Part shown: one piece after another, positions 10,699 to 21,209 of the stretch | How the letters are laid out: every line of letters starts with the position of its first letter | How positions within the stretch are numbered: position 1 is the stretch's first letter | Assembly: GCA_030512335.1 (NCBI GenBank) | Contig: JAULSU010000002.1 | Location: 3,844,001-3,908,000, forward strand | DNA: 64,000 nucleotides | Origin: Immersiella caudata | Taxonomy: Eukaryota; Ascomycota; Sordariomycetes; Sordariales; Lasiosphaeriaceae | Direction of reading: 5' to 3' | Program-made: the position numbers and the translations under genes | The notes under the pieces: generated by a model | What the model saw: only the letters and a program-made list of their open reading frames with translations | What the model was told of the DNA's origin: nothing | The model's database searches: none

Positions 10699-10932
10699 TG
10701 TGCCGCCCGCGGGCCGTCAGCCACTTTGTCAAAGCGCGCCGGTTGGAATTAATCCGAAGACCTGCTGACGTAATGGAGACTCGAAACTTTGGAGCAGCGC
10801 CGACATGGACGCCGCCCCAATACTGGTACCACCAAGCATAGGCGGACTGACCGCTCCTACCTTTTTACCGCCTTTCCATCGGGCTGTCCAAGTCGACTTG
10901 TTTCTCCTTCGATGCATCTCAATCGTCTTGCC
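10699..10932. repeat. 235-bp duplicated block, copy 1 (promoter/5' UTR of the kinase)
   Basis: Nearly identical to 26289-26523, with a few substitutions and a small indel. Here it covers roughly -280 to -45 of the kinase start codon at 10978. The second copy has the same orientation but no kinase after it. Confidence 0.85.
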
Positions 10933-10977
10933 TGCCATGCATCCGTCAGTCGGCTTGCCCACCGTACAAGCATCAGA

Positions 10978-12108
10978 ATGGCATCCACCATTGTGGGCAC
11001 ATCCGGTCGCTTGTACGTTCAAGGCGAGGTGCTTCGGCGCCACCACAAGGACGATAAGCTCAGCATCTTCAAAGCCGAGTACGTCAAACTCCATGCCCTT
11101 ATCTCACAACTTAGCCATTCTCTGACCATCTCACTCAGGTCCGGAAATAAGTCTTTTGTCTTCAAACGCGTATCTCCCCGGGTGTACGATCTGTCCCAAA
11201 ACCTCGCAGCCGAGTTTGCAGGCTCCCGTCGGCTTCGAATGCACATCGACTGTAACGAGAAGGAACACATTCTATTCTATCCTTACTTTAGAGATACCCT
11301 ACTTGCCTTGATCAAGGGAGATCCAGGCTTTCCTCTGGTGGAGCGAAAGAAAATCCTGCGACGTGTAGGAGAGGCAATCCAAGAACTTCATGGCAAAGAC
11401 TGGATCCACATCGGTACATTCTCCGCAATTCGGGAATTGGCATTCAAAACCGCTAACCATCCGTGCTATCTGACAGATGTGAAACCTGATAACATTTTGG
11501 TCAATTGGATTTGCGACAAAGAGGGTAACAAGACGGTCGCTGATGTAGCCCTGGGTGATTTTGATATTGCTTCCAAGTTGGAAGGTGGAGAGCCATGTCA
11601 GACCACTCATGCAATAGGGAATGTAATGTGGCGAAGCCCAGAAGGACAGACCGGAAGGGTGACAAAGGCGTCCGACATGTTCTCGTTTGGGCTAGTGGTA
11701 AGTGAACGATGTTTGATTTCAAGAATTCACGCTGAGCTCTGTTTACAGTGCATATATGTTCTTGGGGGTGGGGAGTGCCTGCTCTTGAACGATTACCAGG
11801 AGCTAGTGAAGAATGGTATAAGCCCGGAACAAGAGATCCTAATTCGACACTTTTCTTATTTTGGGCCCGTTACCGAAGGGCTCCTCCAGCAAGTCAACAG
11901 TGAGGATTGGCGTAACGCTCTGAAGGGAGCGTCACAAATAGCTGAGGAGGTAGTGATGGAACAACCTGAGCTAAGATTCGAGTGGTGGGGAAAGGAGCTT
12001 GGTCCCGAGGTACAAAACATGATATCTGGAATGACAAACACGGGCCCAATGGCTAGAACAACGATAGACCAAGTCTTAGCGCATCCATGGTGGCAAGAGG
12101 CTACTTAG
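10978..12108 (+). CDS. Protein kinase, fungal accessory type (4 exons)
   Basis: Exons 10978-11078, 11139-11413, 11477-11697, 11749-12108; introns of 60, 63 and 51 nt keep frame and the first two have CTGAC branch-like motifs. The product is 318 aa. Visible kinase features: a short N-lobe with SGNKSFVFKRVSP (likely ATP-lysine), catalytic loop WIHIDVKPDNIL (HID replaces HRD but Asp, Lys and Asn are kept), LGDFDIASKL in place of DFG-containing strand, and GNVMWRSPEGQ resembling the activation-segment GT..WRxPE motif. FSFGLVCIYVLGGG corresponds to helix F. No classical GxGxxG loop is evident at the start, so ATP binding may be unusual. Upstream DNA is duplicated at 26.3 kb. It is convergent with the 651-aa gene that follows. 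Substrates are unknown; active kinase is likely but not certain. Confidence 0.8.
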   Translation: MASTIVGTSGRLYVQGEVLRRHHKDDKLSIFKAEYVKLHALISQLSHSLTISLRSGNKSFVFKRVSPRVYDLSQNLAAEFAGSRRLRMHIDCNEKEHILFYPYFRDTLLALIKGDPGFPLVERKKILRRVGEAIQELHGKDWIHIGTFSAIRELAFKTANHPCYLTDVKPDNILVNWICDKEGNKTVADVALGDFDIASKLEGGEPCQTTHAIGNVMWRSPEGQTGRVTKASDMFSFGLVVSERCLISRIHAELCLQCIYVLGGGECLLLNDYQELVKNGISPEQEILIRHFSYFGPVTEGLLQQVNSEDWRNALKGASQIAEEVVMEQPELRFEWWGKELGPEVQNMISGMTNTGPMARTTIDQVLAHPWWQEAT

Positions 12109-12379
12109 GTTGCTGTCGAGAGGCAATACGGCGACGTAAGAGCCAATAAACTTTACCTCTCATGTTGGCATCGCCCCCATCGTGAAGCCCGACTGGCGAG
12201 TAATTCGGCGACATGATAACAGACCCTAGGTAGGCTGCTGAGAACACTGACACATGGGCGCGGTCCTAGGTTCTTCGCGGAAGATGCCATGAACTCCCAA
12301 CGTGTGAATCTCTTCCGGCCGGTTTCCGCCCTAGTGACGTCTGTGATCAAGCAACTATATTTCCCGCTCGCCCTGCAGT

Positions 12380-12477
12380 CGCCGTGGAGAGCGATCTCGA
12401 GGTTATGAAAATTGGTCGAGCGAACCCCGAGTCACTGGAGAATCTCGAGAAGTATTACAAGGAATGTGTGAACTGAT
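12380..12477 (+). pseudogene. C-terminal coding remnant, duplicated at 28.7 kb
   Basis: Reads VESDLEVMKIGRANPESLEN, then a short tail to a TGA. The central 55 bp recur inverted at 28743-28797 (DLEVMKIGRVNLESLG). No start or upstream exon can be attached at either place. The parent family is unknown to me. Confidence 0.35.
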
Positions 12478-12521
12478 GTTGTAAACTAGAAGGGCAGCAA
12501 GCCTGGCTTTGGTCTCAATTT

Positions 12522-14477
12522 TCAGATGGCCCGGAGCTGGAGATCAGGTGTCCCGATATTCAGCCCCTGAATCCTCGCCGATCTCCTCGGGTTTCTCCCT
12601 ATCTTTAAAACCCCCTGAGGCTCTGCGCCCTTGGCTGTTGGCTTCTTCAACAGCCGACCGTTGCGAGCACCTGGACTGCTCATTTTGCGCGCATTCGAAA
12701 GTTGTAAAGAGGTGCCGTAAAGTGACTGTGTTTCACCAAGCAACCCAAACTCGGGCAACTGTCCCGCGAGCCTTCGGCTTCCCCGCTGAGGTTGTGTTTT
12801 GTCACTAAGCTTCTCGGCCGCGTGAAGTTTAGACGGGCGGCGCCTTCGATTAGGTGGCAGGTCTTCTGCAGTTGTCGGCGCGGATCGAGCGGCTCTGAGA
12901 CTGCGGCGCTGCGATGCATTCTTCGTGGCTCGACTGTCGCGAGCCAGAGTCTTTACCGGGTGCAATGGTGATGCCTGCGCCTGTGACGCTACTCTGCCCA
13001 TCTCCTCTACCCGGCTGCTTTTCCGCAGATCATCGCCCGGGTCGTTTCTACCATCTGCTAGCCCTAGCTTCTTGCTCCGAGTATTCTTCTGGACACAGCC
13101 GCTGTCCCACTCTGCATCGTTCTCCGCAGTCAGTTGACTGACCCAAGCTCTGACGAGAGCTTCGGGTTGAGTGAGTCTTGGTTCCTCCAAACAGGTGCCG
13201 TATTCCTGTTTCATCAAACTTACTTCCTCCAGCTCTTCGGCAGTGAGGTCTTTGGGTGCCAGAGATTGATTGGCGTGTTCATATTTTTGCTCAATATGCC
13301 GCAGTTGCAATTCCCAATATTGCGGATCCCTGAGATCTGGGCGTTCACGGCCTTGGTAGCGGCTATCGTAATGGTCATCGCCTCGATAACGAAGGTTGTA
13401 TTGTTCATCGAGATAATGGTCTGAGGATGTAGCAGCCAGCAAACCGATGTCTCCAAGTTCCCGAAGACGTCCAAGAGCGTTCTGTACCTTAGTCTTAAGT
13501 GCCTCCAGCTCACTGTTCCAGAGTGTTATTTCGTTATACCTGTCCTCAAAGTATCTCAGTTTCTCAATCCAGTAAGCGGTATCGTGCTGACGACCGTCGA
13601 TTCTGTTGAGGGTATTCCATCCGATGATACGGAGCTCATCCTCCTCAAGGATTCGACAACCTTCTGGGTCCAGTGCGAGCGCAAACATAACGTCAAAGAC
13701 CATCTGCATCGCCTGTTCCAGGCCAACATCAGGCGGAGGTGGGTGCTGGCGCCTTTCCTTGTTTTTAATGACTGTGTAGCTCTGTCCTAGTTGCCTCGCT
13801 TGATCTACCTCGTTCGGGTCGGGATCATAGCTGTATTTCAGGGCCCAACTGTCTTCACCTCGATCTCTCTTGAGCGCTGCCTGTAGGTCGCTGATCCATC
13901 TTTTTGCGTTCTCCGGAGTGATGAGGGACGGGAAACGTAATGTCGATCTGCGTTTTAACAACGTGTATTGTGATCGTAAGGCTTGAAGTTTGCTCTCCCA
14001 GTATTTGAGATCTGTACTGCCGTCTCGATGATTGACGACCCCATGGCTGATGACAAGCTCATCCTCTTCCCGTAAAGTCTTACGACCCTCGTCACCAAGC
14101 CTCTCGATGGCTCTCCACGTGAGATATATCCGACACTTTTTTTCTCTCAGGTCGGTGACATGATCATACACCTTCTCGAACTCCGCCCTTTTTGCATTCC
14201 AAAATTCGGCGCTGTGCGAGTCCGCCTTTCGTATGTCGCGCAGGCAGCAAATAGCGTTGAAGAATTCGCGCAGGGAAGCTTTATTATCGATGTCTTTAGA
14301 GAGCCTCCGAAGCTTCGAAAGGACATGGAGGGCTGACTGCTTCGCCTCTTCTGTGCTGTCGGGTGTCTCGTTTTGGCGCGAGGTTATTGATGACGTGGAT
14401 GACACGGCCGAAGGGCTTGCTGCGAGCGCTCTCTGGAGCCCCTTCAATCTTTCCTCAGTGAGTTGCAGATGAGCCAT
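12522..14477 (-). CDS. 651-aa protein with repeated YW modules and a basic disordered tail
   Basis: Start chosen at ATG 14477 (MAHLQLTEERLKGLQRAL); the frame is open further upstream but that part lies in the shared promoter. Four similar helical units occur: FWNAKRAEFEKVY, YWESKLQALRSQYTLL, YWIEKLRYFEDRYNEI and YWELQLRHIEQKY. Two of them are preceded by EEDEL(V/R)I..G...NR/HRDG segments, so a module of roughly 65 residues appears to be duplicated. The last 200 residues are basic, low-complexity and end in GRNPRRSARIQG, suggesting nuclear or DNA-proximal location. No enzyme motif is visible. The gene shares a 309-bp divergent promoter with the FHA-kinase-KilA-N gene, which suggests a functional pair. 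The long intronless frame, in a region where most genes have introns, is notable. Function unknown. Confidence 0.75.
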   Translation of the reverse strand: MAHLQLTEERLKGLQRALAASPSAVSSTSSITSRQNETPDSTEEAKQSALHVLSKLRRLSKDIDNKASLREFFNAICCLRDIRKADSHSAEFWNAKRAEFEKVYDHVTDLREKKCRIYLTWRAIERLGDEGRKTLREEDELVISHGVVNHRDGSTDLKYWESKLQALRSQYTLLKRRSTLRFPSLITPENAKRWISDLQAALKRDRGEDSWALKYSYDPDPNEVDQARQLGQSYTVIKNKERRQHPPPPDVGLEQAMQMVFDVMFALALDPEGCRILEEDELRIIGWNTLNRIDGRQHDTAYWIEKLRYFEDRYNEITLWNSELEALKTKVQNALGRLRELGDIGLLAATSSDHYLDEQYNLRYRGDDHYDSRYQGRERPDLRDPQYWELQLRHIEQKYEHANQSLAPKDLTAEELEEVSLMKQEYGTCLEEPRLTQPEALVRAWVSQLTAENDAEWDSGCVQKNTRSKKLGLADGRNDPGDDLRKSSRVEEMGRVASQAQASPLHPVKTLARDSRATKNASQRRSLRAARSAPTTAEDLPPNRRRRPSKLHAAEKLSDKTQPQRGSRRLAGQLPEFGLLGETQSLYGTSLQLSNARKMSSPGARNGRLLKKPTAKGAEPQGVLKIGRNPRRSARIQGLNIGTPDLQLRAI

Positions 14478-14786
14478 ATTGACACGAGAATGGGAAATCA
14501 GTAGGCGGGCTGCTGTTCCTTGAAAGTCGTCATCGCATCGGTTGGTGCAGGGCGTGCGGGGTTGGCAAAGAGAGTATCGCGAGTCACGTGCAATCCACAG
14601 CAGGAGACGGCCGGGGTAAATGTATTGCTCTTCAAACCCCCACGAGACAAAGCCCGGGACTGTTTCGCCGGCCTGGTGGGCGCTAACAGCTGTATACCAC
14701 CCGTCTCCTCTCCCTACAAAAGGTGCCCCCTTGCTGACTCCTCGCACCAATCTAGTGGGGTGTTTGTTGGTCTCTTCATCCTCGAA
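14478..14786. promoter_or_regulatory. Divergent intergenic promoter (309 bp)
   Basis: Separates the start codons of the 651-aa protein (minus) and the FHA-kinase-KilA-N protein (plus). A TATA-like CTACAAAAGG lies near 14715, about 70 bp before the plus-strand ATG, followed by a C/T-rich stretch. Co-regulation is inferred from the arrangement. Confidence 0.5.
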
Positions 14787-17700
14787 ATGGCGTCGATAGC
14801 CTCCAAGACCATATGCACGGTCCACGCATTCAGCAATGCCGCCTTTTTGAATGACGAGCACAACAAACAATTCTTATCTCAAGATGAGGATGCCTACGGC
14901 CATGATCCCTATTCTAGCCGAGCCGGTCCATTCTCCCCTTCAGTCTACAGCGAAAGCGATCAAGATGTCATTCAGAATGATGCAACATATCTCCTAAGAA
15001 TTACCACCGACCATACTCCTCTAAATCCAGCGCTTGGCTTTGTATTTGGCAGAAATCCAGATAGGTGCGACATATTAATGCCTTGGCTGGGGAGAAAACA
15101 GCTTTGTATTGGGTATGAGCCCAGGAGTGCCGCCATCCTCCTCAAGAACCTCAGTCGCAATGGCACTCTGGTTAAGTCGACTACTCTGGGCACGCTGAAG
15201 CTAGAGTCGCAGTTAGCAATACCGGAAGGTGGAGCAGCAGCAGAGATCAGGACGCCGGCCGGCATCAAGATTGAGATCTGTTTCCCCGATCACCGAGGCG
15301 ATTGGGGTTACTGCGAGAACCTAAGTGTATTTCTCACGCGAGTTTCTCCCGAGGTTCCGGATCTTAGAGATCTGAAAGTTGCTTCGACAACGGCGTCATC
15401 AAACCCTAACTATATTCGCGAAGCTATAATTGGCTCCGGGGCCTTTGGGACCGTCTACAAGGTCCTTCATCGGCACACGGCTGAACGATATGCGATGAAA
15501 GAGTTCCGTGATGACATCGTTTTCGCAGCTACGGAGGCTAAAGTCCTACGAAGTATTTCGCATGTATGCTTAACAACACAAACGCATCATAACACATACT
15601 AATCATACTTCTAGGAGCACATTATCAGATTCCAAGAGTTTCACCTGAACCAGGGACCGCCGACACTTGTCATGGAGTTTGTAAATGGGCGAAACCTAAA
15701 AGACGAACATTCCGCCATTCCATTTACCAAGCCAGAATCAAAGCAGATCGCATACCAGATGCTTCTTGCCCTACAGCATCTTCACTATCGCGGGATAACC
15801 CACCGAGACCTTAAGCCTGCCAACGCAATGCTCGTATCGCGTGACCCAGTTTACGTCAAGGTCATGGATTTCGGTCTGGCATCTACATCACCTGAAGTCA
15901 CAGCTCAGGGCACACCGATGTACGCAGCGCCGGAGATGCTTGCTGGAAATACGGGTAGTAGTAAAGTGGATATTTGGTCACTCGGTGTCATCGTTATGGA
16001 ATTTACTCTTCGCTTGCCAAAGTTCACGAAGAGCGGTTGGCACAGCAAGATCCTGAGTTATCTAGCGGCCTCTGACAACAGCATACTGTCCCTGTTTCTC
16101 TCTGCCTTGCTTCAACTGGAGCCAGGACAACGCCCCACAGCGGAGGAATGCCTCGAACACGAGTTTTTCGGTCACGATACAGACTTGGTCGGTACCGCAC
16201 CAGGTGGTTGGGATTATGGTGATGCTGACACTGGTGATGTCGAAGATTACTCTGCGACACATCGTGTTGCTAGGTATCTGTCAGCGGATGACGGTCAGGA
16301 TACAGCCTTAGTCGATACAGCTCCAGGCGGTTGGGTTTATGGCGATGCTGATATTAATGATCTCGATGATCGTTCTTTGTCAGAGGACGGCCACCAGGGT
16401 GCAGACTTGGTCGATACAGCTTCAGGCGGTTGGGTTGGCGATGATGATCCCGATGATTACTCTGCGACACCAAGGAATCAACATGTTGCTGGCTATCTGT
16501 CAACGGACGACAATCGGGATGACTTAGCCAATACAGCACCAAGCGGTTGGGATTATGACAGTAATGATCTCGATGATCGTTCTATTTCAGCGGATGACGA
16601 TCGGGATGCAGACCTGGTCGATACAGCTCCAGGCAGCTATGGCTCTCCTGGAGGCAAAAGAGGGGAAGAGACAATTCGAATCTTGCCACATCAGGTATGT
16701 CCCGTTATCTGTTATGCGAACTTTGACTGACTTCGTTCACAGGATCTGTTCGAACGCGATGCCTTCGTGGGCGAGGGGGCTCCAAGGTATGCGGGAGTGG
16801 GCCAAGAATCAATACCAAATCCTTCGGAATCACATCTAAGCACTCGATCAATCCGTTATCACGATGGTGTGCTCTACGTCATCGTCCGGCGGCAAAGAGT
16901 CTCAATGCGTAAATCGGACGATTCCCTGAACGCTACAGAGATTTGCGCAGCAGCGGTTTTGGATAAGCCAACACGCGATCGTTATATGAACATGTTCAGA
17001 CGTCGTGGTTTGCTTACTAAACAGCACAACAAGTCGTGGGTTCCATTTCGGGACGGGGTCTTCCTCTGTCGGACATTAGGCCTTGCCGACGACCTGAAGG
17101 GGCTGTTCTCCCTTGCAAATACCAGTCTCCCCCGCGGACCAAACTACCTGGTAACCAAAATGAAAAGGAATAAGAACACAGTTCCGGAAGGCTATCGGAT
17201 CTTGGAGTACAATAAGATCTCAATAGCGTGCACACCATCCACCCGGGTCATCAACGCGACACATCTGTTGAAATTAGGGAAGAATATCAAACGACAAAGG
17301 TTACCTGCTTTCTTCGCCGCCTACCCCCATATTGGGAAGTTTCCAGTCAACGGCAACGCTTCCGTTTCAGGAACATACATCAATTTCGACCATGTTACCA
17401 GCCTTGGCGAGTATTTCAAGATAAAACTAGACTCGATTAAGCAAGTACTACAGATGGCTAAGAGTACGGCACTGCCGTATGACGAAGTCGAGATTTCCGA
17501 TGTTCTCGGCGAGTTTAACTACGATGAAGGCGATGAACCTGGAGTCTCTTCAGTTGAGTATCAACTTGGAACTGATGTTCTCGGCGAGTTTAACTACGAT
17601 GAAGGCGATGAACCTGGAGTCTCTTCAGTTGAGTATCAACTTGGAACTGATGTTCTCGGCGAGTTTAACTACGATGAAGGCGATGAACCTGGAGTCTCTT

Positions 17701-18089
17701 CAGTTGAGTATCAACTTGGAACTGATGGTCCCGTCGAGATTTCCGATGTTCTCGGCGGGTTTAACTACCTTTGGGATGAACCTGGAGTCTCTTCAGTTGA
17801 GCATCAACTTGGAACTGGGCCTATAAACCTAGGCGATGGTCTCGTCGAGAATCCCAGCTACCTTGGATTTGGTGGCACAGAAGGATACTCACAATGGGGA
17901 TATGGCGATCACACAACCGGATCATACCTTGCGCCTACAAATCGGTCAGCAGTTACCCGCGAGCAGAATCGTGCGCTCTCCCACACAGGTGTGGGCAATA
18001 ATTACACTGAACGCAGTTATCAGGATGGATCGTACCTCGCGCCCGCAGACACGTCATCATATAAACTCATCAGGGAAGAGACAGGCTAG
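14787..18089 (+). CDS. FHA - Ser/Thr kinase - double KilA-N/APSES fusion protein (1067 aa)
   Basis: Exons 14787-15563, 15615-16694, 16743-18089 (introns 51 and 48 nt, both phase 0). Residues about 84-165 form an FHA domain: FGRNPDRCDI, a central region, then NLSRNGTLV, the phosphothreonine-binding core, although the usual Ser/His between is replaced. Residues 212-445 are a complete kinase: IGSGAFGTV, AMKEF with Lys238, HRDLKPAN at 322-329, MDFGLAS at 343-349, YAAPEML, DIWSLGVI. Residues about 447-605 are acidic and contain repeats around DTAPGGW. Residues 656-742 and 768-850 resemble two KilA-N/APSES DNA-binding domains (LNATEICAA, SWVPFRDGVFLC; INATHLLKLGK, VSGTYINFDHVTSLGEYF). The C-terminus carries 3.5 copies of a 25-residue acidic unit. 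All catalytic residues are kept, so a DNA-bound, phospho-regulated kinase is plausible. Divergent from the 651-aa gene. Confidence 0.85.
17497..17815. repeat. 75-bp in-frame tandem repeat (three copies plus a diverged fourth)
   Basis: Encodes 25-residue units beginning DVLGEFNYDEGDEPG and ending SSVEYQLGT. The first three copies are identical at DNA level as far as I can see; the last is diverged and follows a short insertion (GPVEIS). Identity between units indicates recent expansion. Confidence 0.9.
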
Positions 18090-19270
18090 AACCGCAGAGG
18101 TGCCATCGACGTTGCTCAGGTCTGGACATCCACAGTGGCACCATGAGATGAACGAGGACATGACCGACAAAGGACAAGACAGATGGGACGGAGGGGCACG
18201 AGCGGCTGAATTGCGAAAGATTTTCATTGTCTACGCGACAATAGAGGTTGACATTTTCTTGAGAGCCCGCTTCTACGTCTACGGCCCGTTGGGCGCCCTC
18301 AGCTGGTAAGAAGTTGGCGACTCCCTCCCACTCCCTCCCACCTCTACCTGTGTTGGTTGACCAAGAGCGGCAGCGTTCCGAGCAGTCCTGAACAAAGCGG
18401 GCCGAGGTTTTCGTTCATTTTCCTGCGTTAATGGCGGTGGTTCTGGGGCGCCCCTGAAAGTGGCGGGAAGCACAGCTTTCGCGGGTTGGCGGGAGGCGTG
18501 GGCGTGGTGGTCGGCGCGGCGGGCGGCGCGGTCGGGGGACTAGGGAGGGAGGGGAGGGCGGCTCGCTGTTCAACGCGACATCTCTAATCAAGAGCTAAAA
18601 CGTTACGTACTGGGCTCCTTGCTCGCACTCTCGTTGTAGAACCCCATCTCGCCAAGCACGTCGTCTCACTGCTCATTTGACCTCTCGGCTCTGCAAAGTC
18701 TTGCAAAGCCGGCCCCGTGGCATCACCAGACTTACGACTTGGCTCCTCTTTTGGCGGATTGCGTGATAGTGTCGACTCCCTGAAATCGAAGTAACGCCTG
18801 TTTACTCGGCTTCTGTATAGAATGGGTTGTTTTCGAAAAAAGAGTTAGCTTTCCGGTTCACGGTCTTTGGCGCACTTACGTCCGCGCCGATTACTTGCTC
18901 ACCTCCTGGACGCATCTAGTCCACCATTAACATCGAGTAACCTAACACTCATTGATCAAGATGACCCACACCCACACCTATGACTCACTTAGTCTATGAC
19001 GAGGTCCTTCGCCCTTGGATATGTTCACGCCCACGGAGGACGCATTTCTTAACGGCTTATTCTTGGAAGGCCTGTGAATTCATGCCGCCGGCACACCATC
19101 CCACCTTGGAATCGGTCCGAACGCTGTTTAGGACCTCCAGAACAAGGAGTTCCACGCCGGAGATAATCCAAGTCAACAAGGCGGCTGCATCACCGTCGTA
19201 TAAAGACCACCTCGTGACTGAAGCAAGTCGGTGAGGAGCCCCGCCGCCACAGCCTCAGCCATGGTCCTAC
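18090..19270. other. No supported gene (1.2 kb), partly GC-rich
   Basis: 18480-18560 is rich in GGCGGG-like runs. A fragment at 18320-18390 (CTCCCTCC tract followed by TTGGTTGACCAAGAG and GGCAGCGTTCC) recurs in diverged form at 19271-19630, marking an old duplication. No exon-like frame is evident. Confidence 0.5.
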
Positions 19271-19437
19271 TCCCACTCCCTCCACTCCCTCCACTCCCTC
19301 TACTCCCTCCACTCCCTCTACTCCCTCCACTCCCTCCACTCCCTCCACTCCCTCCACTCCCTCCACTCCCTCCACTCCCTCTACTCCCTCCACTCCCTCT
19401 ACTCCCTCTACTGCACTCCCTCCACTCCACTCCCTCT
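19271..19437. repeat. CTCCCTCCA/CTCCCTCTA minisatellite
   Basis: About 18 near-perfect 9-bp units. The minus strand is a run of GGAGTGGAGG-type G-tracts that could fold into G-quadruplexes. Confidence 0.9.
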
Positions 19438-20825
19438 TCCCCACGCTCGCCAAAATCAGTTGGCAGATGTAACTTGCTTTTAGTTGGTTCCTACTGTAGC
19501 ATCCTGGGGCGTGCGGACTTCGGCATCCGCGATGTCGACCTATGAGTCCTGCAGGACCTCTATCTAAACTGATTTATGCACATGGCCTGGCAGTGGTTGG
19601 TTGACCAAGAGAGGCAGCGTTCCATCGTCCCAGAAGTTGGCCATCTCTTGGTTTCAACGCCGGCGGTCCTGACCCAACCCAACAGGTCAGCATCGCATTA
19701 TGCCAGGGCTCGGAGGCAGGCCTGTGATTCCAGCTGCCTGGGAGAAATTCAGGGGGAAAGTAAGCGCCGTGCGGGATGTGTTGAATGCAACTCTGGGGTA
19801 TGACGGGGCTCCAACTAGTCTTATCTCAGTCCGTTTCGCACCTTTTGGTGAATATATTCCGATAAGCAGGACTAGACTGGGGATCCATTGGCGTACTTAC
19901 CAATCAATGTATCGCCTCGGCGCGAGGCCGCACCAGACATCGGACTGAAACACCGCCCGGTAGCCAAGAGGAGCGAGTGGAGGTTTATATACTCTGGAGT
20001 CCAGGCATCTATGCCTTGACCACTCTCTTCCCACTCCCTGGCAAAGCCGGTATCGGGTTATTGACAATGGTGACTTTGGATGGCTGGCAGAAGGGCAAGT
20101 TGTCGTAGCCGTTCTCGAGAGGGGAAACCGCTCCTTTCATCGGCGAAGTCCTAGAGGCAGCCGCGTGAACGGACAAAGAGAAACTACCGTTTGAGTCGTT
20201 TATGCGGTCGGAAAGGGCCAAGGCCGCCACCGCCGCTCTCGTCGCGAGATGCCCGAGCAATCACAATACAGAATAGGGGCGGAGGATATCGCTGGCCCGC
20301 ATCGTCAGGCTGCCACAACTCCGTACCCTAGTGCGAGTTCGGACCGCGGCCTCCTCGCTGACTGAGGGGAGTTTTGGCGGAGCTAGAACTCCTAAGGGGG
20401 CTTGACAGTGCCGAACCTCGTAACTATGGCGAGTCTTCTCTCATTAACTAATCAGCTGTCTGCTTGCCAAGCCAGGCCTCCTCTCAACAGACGAACAGAA
20501 CGCTCTCAAGTGCGGGCACGGGTAGCTTTACTGCGTTGTCCGCGGAATGGACGAATATAACTCGAGAAATTCATGTTCGAGCATCACGTTCTCGTAGGCG
20601 GCTATTAGAATGGCGATGGGAACCGTCAGGATATCGTCCCGTATAAGTTCTCCTTATCAGTGCTGCGCAGTTGGATCTGTTTTCGAAAGTATGGAACTTC
20701 ACGTATGATCAGGACTAAGTCCAGTGAGTTCATTAGGGACTTCGCAGGCCATGGTGGTCGGTGGATGAATTGAAGAAAGCGATGTTGTTCGGGACTTTGT
20801 TGTGAAGTCGTGATGAAAGGCCAGG
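19438..20825. other. No supported gene (1.4 kb)
   Basis: Frames of 60-85 codons occur on both strands (for example minus 20009-20260) without any motif, splice partner or start context that would support a gene. Confidence 0.45.
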
Positions 20826-21113
20826 TGGGAACCGACCACTCGACCAAGTGGGGACCGACCACTTGACTAAGTAAGGACCGACCACTCAACTAAGTAGGGA
20901 CCGACCACTCGACCAAGTGAGGACCGACCACTCAACCAAGTAGGGACCGACCACTCGACCAAGTGGGGACCGACCACTCGACCAAGTGGTCGGCTCTTAC
21001 TTGGTCGAGTGGTCGGTCCCCACTTGGTCGAGTGGTCGGTCCCCATTTGGTCGAGTGGTCGGTCCCCACTCGACCAAATGGGGACCAACCACTCGACTAA
21101 GTGGGGACCGACA
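20826..21113. repeat. 23-bp minisatellite with internal orientation switches
   Basis: Seven units of GGGACCGACCACTCGACCA type run forward (20826-20987). About three then run inverted (20988-21067), and about two run forward again to 21113. Adjacent forward and inverted blocks can pair into a long hairpin of more than 60 bp. Confidence 0.9.
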
Positions 21114-21209
21114 TAAAGGACGGAACCGACCAACCAAACGAGACCGGGCAGGTGGTGAAGTAAGAGTTCGATATTAGAGATCTGGATCGCCTAATAACCT
21201 TCTAACCAG

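Noticed and set aside
20826..21113. CRISPR array
   Set aside because: Units are contiguous 23-bp minisatellite copies without unique spacers, and the genome is eukaryotic.
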